Origin: Aselliscus stoliczkanus
Lineage: Eukaryota; Chordata; Mammalia; Chiroptera; Hipposideridae
DNA length: 64,000 nt
Reading direction: 5' to 3'
Assembly: GCA_033961575.1 (NCBI GenBank)
Contig: CM066732.1
Coordinates: forward strand, 54,031,001-54,095,000
Made by a program: the position numbers and the translations under genes
Notes under the pieces: model-generated
The model's input: the letters and a program-made list of their open reading frames with translations, nothing else
What the model was told of the DNA's origin: nothing
The model's database searches: none
Shown here: in pieces, positions 10,341 through 21,345 of the stretch
Position numbering within the stretch: position 1 is the stretch's first letter
Layout: each line of letters begins with the position of its first letter

Positions 10341-11704
10341 TTCTACTTGTCGCTTTCTATGAATGTGGCCTGATAGGGCTGCGGACCAGCCACCAAGTGG
10401 GGCTGGGATGCTGCTCTGCGCCTCTTCTTCCTGTCCCCTCCAGGCCAGGCTAGGCAGAACAGCTCGGCCCAAAGGGAAGTCCGAAGGTGGGACTCGCTCA
10501 GAAATGACAGGTTAGTGCTCGGCCAAGAGGTGGGGAAGGGACCAGCTGGGGAGGGGGATGGCCATGCAAGCTGCCCGGAGAAGATGGAGGAGAGCTGCCA
10601 CCTCTGAAAGAAGAACGTCATTGAACAGGAAGGTGCCAACCACAAGGTGAAGGAAAGTCACCTGGCAGTCGCGCCGGGACGGCCGGCCTCTCTCGCCGCC
10701 TCAGGAAGAGGCAGGCGCCCTGTGTCTCTGGCCTCAGCATCGCCCCTCCTCCTGGCCTGTCTCAGTCGATTTCAGGAGTTCCATTCCAGACCGTCAGGAG
10801 GAAGCAGCCAAAGCTGATGCCCACGGAGCCCTTCTTCCTTCTGATAAGACTGTCGGTTTGCACAAATCCCCTGAAAGCTGGGGCAAGTGTCTGATTTGGA
10901 GGGCTCGTTTGCTCAACTCTTCCCACAGGCTGGCTAGGGGAGCCCTGCTCTTCCCACCATGGAGTCAGTCTTTGGGACTAAGTCACAGCGTCATAAGTCC
11001 CGTGAGGACACCAGTTACTCAAGTCCATAAACCAAAACCAGCTACCAAACCAGGGGCTGAGGCCTCAGCACCTGCAAGTTGTCCTCTGCAACCCATCCCC
11101 CCAAAGAGAAATCCAGTTTCCCGCCTTGTCTGACCTGTTCTGTGCTGGCTCCTCCCCACCCCCCACCCCCTGCCCCGGCTTCCTGTTGGGTTTGAACCAC
11201 GGGAGGACAGGAGGTTCAGGTAGTTCTTTTCCCTAACCCATCCCTGCACCAGATCCATAGTCTGGCTGTGGCTGACCCCTCCATGACCACAGCTTCTATG
11301 GGGCGTCCCTTCTCTGTGTTCCAGGCTCTCACTGGGCTCCAGCCGTCCCCCCGGGGGTGACGCGGCTTGCTGTGAGTCTCTGGGTGCCCCGACACCTCCT
11401 GTTAGTTCTCTTAGCTCTACTCTCAGCTCCCCTAGTCTCCTCCTTGAATTCTCTTCACCTGAACCATCTGTGGTGCGTTCTGTTCCTGCCAGGACCCCGC
11501 CTGATAGAAAGCCGTAGCCTAAGTCCAGCAGAAATACAGAGGCTGGCGATGCCAGTGGTCAGGGAGATCCTCCTGGGCCTGGACCTTGAACCCCACATAA
11601 TGTGAGGGCTGAGAGAACAGCTGGTGTCTGTCTGGACTCTGTTTTATGCCTTTGGCAACTACATAGGCTGGCTGAAGCAAAAGGAATTGATCGGTTCTTG
11701 TAAC
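10341..11704. other. GC-rich sequence, no gene recognised
   Basis: Short open frames on both strands, none with a recognisable domain. A C-rich stretch near 11153-11175 could form a G-quadruplex on the minus strand. The 11357-11605 frame has a leucine-rich start but no further support. Confidence 0.5.
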
Positions 11705-11719
11705 TAAAAAGCCAGGAGT

Positions 11720-11838
11720 GGGCTGGCTGAGTGGCGCAGTGGTTAAGCGCTGGCTTGGGACACCAGCGACCCCAGTTCGGATCCCACATATGAGGGCCAG
11801 TGACACTGCCCTCAAAAAAAAAAAAAAAAAAACAGCTT
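11720..11838 (+). mobile_element. tRNA-derived SINE, near full-length short form
   Basis: It starts GGGCTGGCTGAGTGGCGCAG, which contains the Pol III A box (TGGCGCAGTGG). It continues through the B box (GGTTCGAATCC-like, here AGTTCGGATCC) and the constant ATGAGGGCCAGTGACACTG block to an 18-A tail followed by ACAGCTTT. The flanking duplication TAAAAAGCCAGGAGT (11705-11719) and TAAAAAGCCAGGGGT (11839-11853) has one mismatch, so the copy is somewhat older than the 18.9 and 38.1 kb copies. Confidence 0.93.
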
Positions 11839-12124
11839 TAAAAAGCCAGGGGTTTCAGGCACAGCTAGATTCAGGGACTTCATGAAAATCACCAGAGCCT
11901 TTTTGCATCTTAGCTGTTTCGTCCGACCCTCAGACTTCCCAAGAATGACTCAGGGTAGAGGCTTGCCCACAGTGAGGAGAGGGTGGGGGTGATTTGCACC
12001 CAGATAAGCCAGCGGTGGGTGCACACGGGCTCTGGCCAGCCCCACGGGGGCCCTCGGGGGGAAGGGGTTGAGAGGAAACAACATGGAGAGACTCCGTTTT
12101 CTTTGACCCTCCCGCAGCCCTTTG

Positions 12125-12270
12125 CGGCAGGCTCGATTCCTATTTCTCTGTTACGAAGGAGAGAACTGAGGCTGGGAAGGTGAAGAAATTGGCTGAGGCT
12201 GAGCTGCTGATTAGTGGGGCGTCGGGATTGGGACCCATGCTCTGTGACTCCAAGTCCTGACAGCCTGACC
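12125..12270 (-). repeat. MIR-like SINE fragment
   Basis: Reverse-orientation MIR block order is visible: ACGAAGGAGAGAACTGAGGC, GGTGAAGAAATTGGC, GAGCTGCTGATTAGTGGGGC, GGGATTGGGACCCATGCTCT and GACTCCAAG. Confidence 0.6.
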
Positions 12271-12339
12271 CCTGTTACAATCTACCGATCATGTTTTGAA
12301 CCAGGCAATCTCTTCCTAGGGAGCGTCACGGCCGCCCTC

Positions 12340-12600
12340 GTGAGGGTGATGGGCTGAAATCATGGCCCTCTGAAGACGTCACGTCCTCGCCCGCTAGAAC
12401 CTGTGCATGAGCCCTGATGTGGTGACAGGAACTTCACAAACGTGAATAAGTGGGGTGCCGGGTGTCGTTAGGTTAACGGCCTGGAGATGGGAGGTTACCC
12501 TGAACTATTTGGGTGGGTGGGCACAATACAGTCAGGAGGGTCCTCCTAAGAGGGGCACGGGAGGAGCAGAGTCAGGGAAGGTGTGGTGATGCCACCCAGC
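12340..12600 (-). repeat. MLT1-like LTR fragment (tentative)
   Basis: GGGCTGAAATCATGGCCC, then ACGTCCTCGCCCGCTAGAAC and CTGTGCATGAGCC resembles the reverse-strand end of MLT1-type LTRs ('GAATTGTGTCCC..CATCCTAACCCCCAGAACCTGTGAATGTGACC'). The better copy of this family is at 59888. Confidence 0.4.
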
Positions 12601-12699
12601 CGGCCAGCGCTGGAGCTGGAGCAAGGGCTACAAGCCAGGGAGGCTTGGAGAAGCAAGGCTTTACGTGATGGCGTTACCTGGACCGTCACATGACCAAGC

Positions 12700-12845
12700 A
12701 GCCTTCTGTTTCCATTTTAGGGTTGAGGGAATTGAGACTGAGAGTTTAGGTAACTGGTTCAAGGCCAAACAGAGTGCAGTGCAAAGCATGGGGTGGAAGC
12801 CCATGGACTGTCAGGGCTCCGAGGCTGTGCTCTTTCCCCCACAGG
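12700..12845 (-). repeat. MIR-like SINE fragment
   Basis: CCATTTTAGGGTTGAGGGAA, TTGAGACTGAGAG, GTAACTGGTTCAAGGCC and GGGTGGAAGCCCATGG follow the reverse MIR block order, with the final GGCTCCGAGGCTGTGCTCTT. Confidence 0.6.
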
Positions 12846-13477
12846 AGTGATGCAGGCCAGAGGGGACGAGGCAGCAATTGTCGTCATTATCAGGTGGGCA
12901 TTAGTGACCCCTCTCTCCTCTGGGGTAAAACCTAAAGAAGGTTTGGGATCTGGGTAGCAGTTAGCAGATGTTCAAAATGTGACCTGGTCGCTTAACTACA
13001 GCATGCACTAAAGCAAAACCAAACAAACAAAGAAACAAAAACGAAACCCTGAGGCTCTGTGCATTTAATTTGCCTCCAGAAAAGACATGCCTAGCTTTTA
13101 GCTGCACGAATTTCAGGTCCAATTTGGCATGTGAGGGCTTCCATGAGCTCGAAAGAAGCCCTGCGGGTTATTCACGTGCAGCGTCTGCCACTCTGGACTC
13201 CTTCTTTGGTGGATACTCAGAAAGAGCGGTGTTTCCAGTGGGACTGTCTCCAGGTAGCAGCTTTTATTTTTTCTTTAACCATTGTTGAAAACGACTCATT
13301 TGCCATTTAACAAACACCCCCAGGAGCTTTCCTAGGCTGCTCCTCACCCTTGTACCTCTCACTTCTCTCCCAGACAATCCGTGTGGGAGGCAGGGGCTGT
13401 CACACCACGCCGGCCACGTAATGAGAAAACGTGTACGTGGATGGATGGTGCACAGGTGGGCTCCCCACCAGCTAGCC
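12846..13477. other. Unassigned sequence between MIR and hAT elements
   Basis: A short A-rich CAAACAAACAAAGAAAC tract lies at about 13018-13045. No gene, RNA or further repeat recognised. Confidence 0.5.
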
Positions 13478-13747
13478 CAGGGGTCGGCAAACTGCGGCTT
13501 GCCAGCCACATGCGGCTCTTGGGGTACACTCCATCTCAAAAGTTTGCCGACCCCTGGAAGAGCCAATCCTGTCCCTCCCAACCATTTAAAAATTATTCAA
13601 GAGCCATAAATATATTTTTACATAATCACCATTATGTGAATAATATCCTTTAAAACTTTTATAAATGAGAAACTATGATAGTTTTATTTTCATTTTCAAT
13701 TTTACTTCAGAGCCAGCAGCTCGCAAGCTGCAGTTTGCTGACCTCTG
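13478..13747 (+). mobile_element. Rearranged non-autonomous hAT transposon with an inverted terminal block
   Basis: The element starts with the hAT-type terminus CAGGGGTCGGCAAACT and ends at CAGTTTGCTGACCTCTG. The internal part (13557-13747: GAAGAGCCAATCCTGTCCC, AATTTAAAAATTATTCAAGA, TTATTTTCATTTTCAATTTT) matches the copy at 62871. The first 79 bp (13478-13556) are out of order. They read as the reverse complement of the element's 3' end, then of its 5' 26 bp, closing with AGTTTGCCGACCCCTG, so they form a miniature element with both termini. Candidate 8-bp flanks (AGCTAGCC and GCATAGAG) match poorly, as expected if the two ends do not come from one insertion. Confidence 0.85.
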
Positions 13748-15298
13748 GCATAGAGGGATTATTTTCTGCAGAGGAAGAAAAGCAGACACAAAATATTTTC
13801 TTTCATTTCTACCTTAGTAGAACTGAGGATGGCAAATAGAAAACAGCCTTATTTACTTAGGAACATGGAGAAAAATAATCAAAACATTGAAAAACAACCA
13901 TGCAGACAGTTTACAAACAGAAAAGCAATGAGCTCTCCAGAAACAGTGTGACGCCCTCTTCGTTTACCTGAAACAAACTGTGCTGCAAAGTTACCTGTTA
14001 GTAAAAACCATCTGCAAAGACATGACCAGGTGTGTTCTAAATATCGACTTTTCCCCATTTCATTGAAAAGAACAAAAATCGTTTTGGATTTGATACTTAA
14101 AACAATTGGGCTTTTTATACAATTGCCACCTCCCCAAGACGTTAACCGCCCCCCCCCAACATCTCAAGTCTAAAGCAAACGTTTGTGCGTTACCGTCCAT
14201 GTCAGAATCTCCCCCCCCGACCCCCCCCCACACACACACACACAGCACACTTCTGAAATGTCAGACCTGACACTGGGTTGCAGCATTTGCAATTTGACGG
14301 TCTCACTGTTTTCACCTATGGACAACTAGCTCGCTGGTTTTATTTCGTACTTTATCTTTTTCCCAATCAATAAAGCTATATAACTAGTGTTTAAGATACC
14401 ACAGCAGACACTGAGGTCGGCAGACAGGACATGCTAATCGATTTTTAATTATGACTTTAATTTTATATGATGTCATTTAATTTTATTAGATGCATGAAAG
14501 TGATGTTGTCAGATCACAAGATCTACTACTCGGGCCAGGGGCTGCGTGCGGGGGTGACACCATTAAACACAGTCCCGTGGGGCGTGCGTTGCACTGAGCA
14601 CACCGTGCACATAAACATCACATATGCCGGAGGCTGGAATGGCCCCCCCAATGGCAACGTCTGGCTGAGCAGAGCTGCTGCAGCTCAGAGCCCACACTGC
14701 ACAGAGCTGCAAGCTGACCATGGATCCACTGTTCCCACCAAGGCGTCCCATGGCCTTAGCTAGTATGTTATTTTGCTTTCTGAGCCTCATATCCTGTGCC
14801 AGTTAGTCTTCTTGGGGAAAGATAAAAAGCAATACGAACTCAGCCAAAACTATTGGCATTAACCTCCCTGTCCTGGGAAATTTTTTTAAAAAAGGAAAGA
14901 ACAGAACGTGGAGTGTAAGGGATGCTGTGGGTGCTTCCCTGCACGCCCCCAGTCCCAGCCCCAACTCCCGCTCCCTTCACCTTCCAGCACCCTGAACCTG
15001 CCTCAGGCCAGAGACCAGACGTGTGTGTCTGTCACACCCACACACTCCCCTGTGTCACTTGAATTTCACAGCCCTTGTCAGAGCAGCCCCTCCAGGCCAT
15101 GCTTCCCCCACTCCCGTGGGGTTCTCCCGAGTGACCTTTCTAGGTCTCTCACATACAGATCCTTGACTCAGCAAATGAGAAAAACCAGACCTAAGATGGG
15201 AAAAAAGAGCTGTGACACATTGTCACAGACCAAAGGGACGCTTCATCCAGCTCCAGTGTGAGGCGCAGAGGTGTTTACACCGAGATTCCTTCAATTGT
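13748..15298. other. AT-rich then GC-rich sequence; C-rich and (CA)n tracts
   Basis: 13760-14100 is AT-rich and repeat-poor. C runs of 8-10 at about 14149-14158 and 14212-14230 are followed by a (CA) tract to about 14244. An AT-rich stretch lies at 14340-14480. No gene recognised; frames at 14467-14763 and 14908-15261 lack domains. Confidence 0.5.
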
Positions 15299-15506
15299 CG
15301 CGCGTGTGTGTGTGTGTGTGTGTATGAGTGTGACTGTCTGTGTGTGACTGTGTGTGTGCATGTGTGCGTGAGTGTGTGTGCATGTGTGTGAGCGCGTGTG
15401 TGAGACTGAGTGTATGAGTGTGTGTGAGTGTGAATGTGTGCGCGTGTGCACGCGCGTGTGTGAGACTGTGTGAGTGTGAGAGTGTGTGTGTGTGTGTGTG
15501 TGTACA
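15299..15506 (+). repeat. Long imperfect (GT)n / TGTGAGTG tract
   Basis: About 205 bp of GT repeat, interrupted by GAGTGTGACTG, GTGAGACTG and CGCGTGTGCACGCG motifs, with purer (GT)n at both ends. The minus-strand frame 15223-15534 (Thr/His-rich) is its translation and not a gene. The CGCGTGTGCACGCGCG section has strong Z-DNA character. Confidence 0.92.
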
Positions 15507-17214
15507 GAATATTAGAGACCGCTTGCCAATGCAATAGGCTTTTACGTGCCCGAAAAAAGAAACAAGTGGGACGGAACGGCGCCCAGCTGTCTCACCGGAA
15601 CAGCATCGTCAGGTGGAGCCTGGGCTCCCAGGCAAGGACTTGCCTGAATGTGAAGAGCCGGCCGCAGGTGCCGCCTGTTGTCAGCCATGAATCAAACAGA
15701 AAGGGCTCACCTGCGGGCCCAGGAAGCCGGATGTGCAGCTACCTGAAAGGAGAAAATAAGTCGAGTGAGCAGAGTCCTGTAATAATGGACGGCATGAAAT
15801 TGTGCTGAATGTGTCTCCAAATGGCAGCGGAATATGCAAAGTTGCTACTGTCTTAATTTCTACTTTGCTTTCACCGCCGTGTGGCAGAAGGAACCTCTTT
15901 GACTTGTGGGATTTGGACGGCCTTCTGAAGAGGTTTTTGACAGGCGTCACTGGGCCAGCTGAGGCTGCTTGAGCGACTCTGAGCAGATGTGGCGGCCACC
16001 GTCCCTCTGTCGGTTTCCCTGCAGGCCCCGTTTTCTCCAGCAAGCCCCTGTTCTCTCCGATAGAACAAATGACACCCGCCCTTATTTGCACTCTTCTTGT
16101 GGCATTTAATTCCTTATATTAACTGGCTGGATACATGTCTGCCTCTCAAGTGAGACTCTTTTCAATTGGTTCATGTATCCGGTACACAGCTACTAAGCCC
16201 CTACCCAGTGCAAATGGTTCTTCCAGGCGCAGGGCCCTGTTTATTGAGCACCTACTATGTGTCCCAGTCTTCTAAGCACAGAGCACCAAGTCCCTGTCTG
16301 GGGGCTGCAGTCTGCTGAGGGGAGGAAGCATAATGGAGAATTCCTGATAGTGCTAAGATCCAAGGAAAGGAATCAAAGTGACATGGCGGGGACAAGGGCT
16401 CAGGGGCAGCTTGAGGAGGGGACCGTTTAGCCTGGGAAGGAGCTGGCAGGTGGCGGGCAGATGGCGGAGCCCTGTGGCTGTGAGGGGCACCTTGCCTTTC
16501 ACTGGCCTGGACGAGTGAGACCCTGGCCTGGTAATGGTGCTGGGCTTCCTTTTGGGGTTGCCTGCATGGCCTGTCCTTGGGAGATGGCCGTGTGTGTGTG
16601 CATGTGCTCTGGTTAGTTTCAGGCCCTGTAAGTTCACAGGTGGGGGCACGTCAGACAGGAGACCACCCTCTTCAGGCTGAGGCCTGTGGCTGCCACCATC
16701 AGATGACCCACCGCCCAGAGGCCTCTGTCCGAGCCTCAGCCTCCGGCCCACGCCCCTCCCTGGCCCCTCGTCCGGGTCACACTCTCCGGACTCATATCCT
16801 AACCTGCTTTTCCTCCTGTTGCTTTGTTTCAACAGGAGGGCTGTGTCTCGCCAGCTCCTATGCTGGTGCCCAGCGAGCACACACTAAGTCAGACGGCGCC
16901 GACTCAGAGGCCTGCGGAAGGACAGGGGGGTGGTCCAGGTGAGCAGAGGCCCAGCAGGAAGGCATGCACCTAGGCGGGTGCTCCTGGCAGCGGGCGCCGG
17001 CTGCTGGCCATTTGGACACAGCAACCCAGCACTGGCAAAGCATCTGATTTGTCATGAAAAGTTGGGAATCCGTATTATTACACGAACTCCTTAGATTTGT
17101 AACTATTGATCATTAGTTCACACGTTAACACCGTGTATTAGCCACATAATAAGAGCCAGGACTCGGAAAACAATGATAGAGTGCCAGGCATGCTTTCAGC
17201 CCCTGCCTTTGTAT
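15507..17214. other. GC-rich sequence with an L2-like segment, no gene
   Basis: At 16230-16450 the order TTATTGAGCACCTACTATGTG, AAGCACAGAGCACC and CCCTGTCTGGGGGCTGCAG, followed by GAGG-rich sequence, fits a reverse-strand L2 3' end. The rest is unassigned. The frame at 16353-16880 (minus) has no recognisable domain. Confidence 0.5.
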
Positions 17215-17345
17215 TAACTTACGCAACCGTAACGGCCTATTGGCATCATGTCACTCCCATTTTCCGGATGGGAGAGCTGCACTGAGGCTATTATGTAACG
17301 TGCCTAACGCCCTCAACAAGTCACTTAGGCGCTGGCACCTGAATC
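17215..17345 (-). repeat. MIR-like SINE fragment
   Basis: CATCATGTCACTCCCATTTTC, GGATGGGAGAGCTGCACTGAG and AAGTCACTTAGGC follow the reverse MIR series. Confidence 0.5.
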
Positions 17346-18014
17346 AAAGCTGTCTGCAGGTCAAGAGCAAACAGTTTCTGTCCGCTGGGAAGGCCCAGGC
17401 CCGTGTGGCCCTCGGAAGGGGCACTGCCGCCTCCCATGTTGCCTGTTTCTACCTGTCACCCTTCAGGGAAACCCGCTTGAGGCCACAGCTGGCATACCGA
17501 GGCTGAGCCTGGAGGACCCCAGGCCAGGAGAGCAGCTCCGCTTCGGACATCCCGGGCTCCCCGGTGCAGGTGGGCAGCGCCCGTATACCCGGCCTCCATG
17601 CTGGGGCAGCAGGGCCCTGAGAGCGTCAGGCACCAGCAGCATGACCCCGGGCTCCTGTTGATTGCGTCACAGGACTGGAGGGTCCAACCCCAGGGTTTGC
17701 TTTCTGTATGTCCTCAGGTATGCTAAGTTGCCTCTGAAACTCACTTCCTCATCAGTAGATAATGAGCAAATAATCTTCACCTTGCAGGACTATTTTATGT
17801 GGAAGGGAAGACACTAAGGGGAGACAAGAGAGATGCCGAGGGGGTGAAAAAAAGGATCCCGAGAGGGAGAGCCTCCTTCAGTTATGCACCTGAGGTGGCC
17901 CTCTGGCCTGACCCTCAGGTGGCCCTAAGCGAGGTGCTAAGCGTCAGGTCTCCATGCCAGGCTCCTGGGAGACACTTAATGACGGTTAGTGTTCTATCAG
18001 TTAGGAGAGCTGAG
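17346..18014. other. Unassigned; possible MIR piece
   Basis: TCACTTCCTCATCAGTAGATAA and CTTGCAGGACTATTTTATG at 17740-17805 resemble the forward MIR 3' half. No gene recognised. A GA-rich patch lies at 17810-17870. Confidence 0.4.
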
Positions 18015-18152
18015 GGAAGCGAGCATGACAGTGTGTGACAGCTCTGCCAAGCGTGCGTGAAGGGCCTGGGATGCTTGCTCTCTCCCCTGGAAGCGAGCAT
18101 GACAGTGTGTGACAGCTCTGCCAAGCGTGCGTGAAGGGCCTGGGATGCTTGC
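18015..18152 (+). repeat. Perfect tandem duplication, 74-bp period
   Basis: A 64-bp block at 18015-18078 (starting GGAAGCGAGCATGACAG, ending GGGATGCTTGC) recurs without a single difference at 18089-18152. A 10-bp TCTCTCCCCT spacer gives a 74-bp period. Identity over 64 bp in otherwise diverged DNA points to a recent event, or an assembly or allelic repeat. Confidence 0.97.
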
Positions 18153-18928
18153 CAAGGGCCCCTAGGTGTGCTGCTTGGCACACAGTAGGGACACGCAGAG
18201 GGCCTTCCCAGGCCTTTGGGCGGCCCAAGCCTATGGCCTCACGGACAGAGCTGACCTTGGTCCGGCACGGCGAGCGCCCGGAAGCGCAGGCAGAGACGGC
18301 TGCTTTGACAGCAAGCTCTGCCCGCTCTGACAGTGAACGCAGTTGGATGTGGCCTTCAGTCTGAAAAACAGCTCTGAGTGATGCACATTTCTGCCCAATT
18401 TCTTATGGCTGACACACAATGCTGACTTGAATAGAGCTGATTTTGAAAGGAGAGGATGATACAAGGATGTGCTTCCTCCCGCAGCGAGTTCTAGGGAGGG
18501 CCATGACCCTGCTGCTCAGCTAACCGGTTGGGGCAACACGGAATACAGGGGGAGGGGACAGGGGGTGTCTGGGATCATCGCCACCCGTCCCCAGCTGCGG
18601 GGCAGCCGGACTCCACCTGACCCAGCCCACCCAGGGTTCACCCTGTCTATTCAGCCAGTATCTTCTGGGCATGGGCTCTGTGCTTGGTCCTGGGTTAGAA
18701 AAGGGGTGCAGGGACCATGGGCACAGATCCCCATCCTTGGGCACTCACAGACGACACAGGTGCTTAACAAGTCACGTCAAGGCAGGAGGAGGGAGACAAC
18801 GGCCAGGTACGTCACACGGGCTTCCAGCCAGACTGTAACGCCCTCAATGCAAACACCTCCTGGAGATATCCTCGCACGAGTAACGGGAGCGGACGGCATC
18901 ACAGATGCCCCGTAAAACCTGTCGATTA
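18153..18928. other. Unassigned, L2-like piece at the right side
   Basis: 18640-18790 (TATTCAGCCAGTATCTTCTG, TGTGCTTGGTCCTGGG, GTGCTTAACAAGTCACGTCA) resembles a reverse L2. No gene recognised. Confidence 0.4.
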
Positions 18929-18943
18929 AAAATGCAAGAACAG

Positions 18944-19047
18944 GGCCGGCAGAGTGGCGCGGCGGTTAAGCGCTGGCTTGGGACGCCAGCGGCCCCGGTT
19001 CGGTCCCACATATGAGGGCCAGTGACACTGCCCTCAAAAAAACAAAC
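18944..19047 (+). mobile_element. tRNA-derived SINE, full-length short form, perfect duplication
   Basis: Starts GGCCGGCAGAGTGGCGCGGCGG (A box region), has the B box GGTTCGG, then CCCACATATGAGGGCCAG and TGACACTGCCCTC, with an A-rich tail AAAAAAACAAACAAA. The 16-bp duplication AAAATGCAAGAACAGG is at 18929-18944 and 19048-19063 without mismatch; the shared G makes the left edge ambiguous by 1 base. Confidence 0.95.
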
Positions 19048-19063
19048 AAAATGCAAGAACAGG

Positions 19064-21175
19064 ACAATACAAAGGAATGCAGCACACAAAACTACCAGAG
19101 TAAAGACCTCGTGCAGGGAGGTTTCATGTGTTCAGGACGTTTGCCACTTGGTCCCAGTATATCCCTGTCACTGTCACATAACGTGGCCAAAGGGGTGGTG
19201 CCTCTGGAGCCTGGACACTGGCAGCTGACGTCGCCTTTACAAGCTTGAGGCATCAAGCTGTGGTGGGACCGAATAGTTTACACCAGCCCCTCTGAGGGAA
19301 GCCATGTCTGCTGGGGGGGCCTTTTGTTCAGAGCCCACAGAAAAGTCAGTCTGGAGGCGGCTATGGCCCCAGGTGCAGGGCAGGGACAGCAGCCCGCAGG
19401 GGCTGGTTCCCAGATGGCTGTTCCCAGGCTCAGTGCAGGTCACTCAAGCCCCGAGCTTCGGGCAGATTTCCCACCTGAGGCCAGCCTGGTGCTTAGGAAA
19501 GAGGCCAGCCTGCTGGGCATCTCCTACCAAGATGGCGCCGTAAAATGAGTCTGCTAGTTTCATGGAGTGGATGGGAGACCGGAGCGGAAATTTAAAAAAG
19601 AACACAAGCCCCGATGAGTGCTGAGGAATCGAGTGATTAGGACCGCGTGAATGGATGCACTACAAGTGGCACTAATCATTAACGATTTCTTGAATTTATA
19701 CAATATAGATAACTTGCATTTCGGGCATCTGGTCTCATTAATCCTCATTTTTAATAATGTAAAATTGAGCTGTGTACATGAGTTTTCCAGGAAGCTGCAT
19801 AACCAGGCTGGGCTACGTTCCCGGGCCCGTGGAGGCCTCTGCAGAGATAGTGTAAAGATTTACCCTCAGTCGTGTGGCAAGGAAATAACATAGAAGGGGG
19901 AAGAATGAACGATTGCTCTCAGCCCCCACACCACATACCACCAGAAATCCAGCTGGGGTCTCTGGGCTCCCACAGGAGTGGCCTGTCCCCAAACCCTCTG
20001 ACACTCACTTTGTGAGCATAATTCTCACATCCTCTGGGACCCATGTGAGGTCTGGGGTCTTGTGTCCATTTCTGAGCCTCTGGTGCCCAGTTCAATACCC
20101 AATAAATGCACAGTGTAAGCTAATCAGTAAGTGAATACTGACATCAGCGGTCCCTGTGACGTCTCCTGTGTTGGGCAGCCGTGTCTCCCTTCAGGCCCAG
20201 ATGCCACTGTTTTCCCCAGAGCAGCAACTGTGTATCGTTGTTGTCCTTTGCCTCTTACTGCATTTGGTAAGGTGATTGACAGATGTCAGATGCTCAATAA
20301 ATGTCTGCTGGGCTAATTCATACTTTCCTTATGATTTGAACAGAAACCAGGGGAGAACCGAAGGGACACATTTAGGGGCTGCTCTTGGTTTAGATTCCCA
20401 CCCCTCCCCCACTCCCCCACCCCAAACAGAGCGTGAGACAAGGATTTGAGTGCAGGACGTTTAGCTGGAGGTTTAGACAGGGCAGGGGAGGTGGCCAGCA
20501 CAGGTGTCAGGGACCACTGCGGGCAGTGGGGACTGAATCCACTGGGAGAGGGGGACACTGTGGGACACGCTCGGAGTTACCCGCCCCCCCAACCCCCACC
20601 TCCGCCCTGGGGACCAGAGCGCTGAGGTTTGCATCCACCAACCCGGCAGTCACTTCTGGGCTGCTCCCAGCCCGTGGCCGCACACTTTGAACCTGATACG
20701 TCCTGCAGTGAGAGTAAGTCGTCAGGAAAAGAATGGAGATTCCAGCTGTTGGGAGCCAGACGGTGAGCCCTGAGGAGAGGGCAGGCGCCGAGCCTGTCTG
20801 CCTGCCGCGGTTGCTCGTGACAATGGGAACCAGCGACATCCGGGGCCCAGCCCTGGCCGTGAGTGCTGGACCCCATCTTGGGTCAGAGCTCCCAGAGCTG
20901 TGCCTCTCTCTGTGTTGCACTGGGACACACAGGGGACTCCCACCATTCTCAGGGTCCAGGGCTGACGCCTGCCAGGCCTCTGGGTAGCAGGGGCACCCCA
21001 GCTCAGGGTCCAAACCTGCTGGCATCTCGGCTCTGCCTCGGGTGGGCTGTGTGGCTGTGTGAAGGCCCCCGTCTCCGGGCCTCTGCTGAGGGCAGCCTGC
21101 GTGGGTTCGAAGGACCCATGCTTCTCGCCCCAGTGCACTCAGCACCCTGTCCGGTTCCCCTCTCTGAATGGCAGT
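19064..21175. other. GC-rich, no gene; L2/MIR tail remnants and a G-quadruplex-prone strand
   Basis: AATAAATGCACAGTGTAAGC at about 20100 and ATGCTCAATAAATGTCTGCT at about 20288-20312 are L2/MIR-type 3' ends. 20398-20424 is CCCACCCCTCCCCCACTCCC-like, so the minus strand carries at least four G tracts. The overlapping minus-strand frames at 20507-21145 and 20722-21138 show no domain. Confidence 0.5.
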
Positions 21176-21345
21176 CTTTTTTTTCCCCCCAGTGGTATTT
21201 TTCAGTCCTTACATAAGTAATACATAAAACATATTTTTTGTAGCACCATCAGAAAAATGTAGGTAAGTAAATAACCCATAATCTTATGGCACAGAGGAAA
21301 CCACCGTGAACTTTTTGGTGCACGACGTGCAGGCCCACTCTCCCC
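21176..21345 (-). repeat. Ancient LINE-1/HAL1-like 3' region fragment
   Basis: CTTACATAAGTAATACATAA, CACCATCAGAAAAATGTAGG, AATAACCCATAATCTTATGG and AACCACCGTGAACTTTTTGG follow the familiar 'AAAGTAATACATG..AAAATCACCCATAATCCCA..AACCACTGTTAACATTTTGG' series of old L1-type repeats. Strand call is tentative. Confidence 0.5.

Noticed and set aside
11720..11838. tRNA gene
   Set aside because: A and B boxes are present, but the sequence continues into the SINE constant block and poly(A), recurs elsewhere, and has a target duplication.
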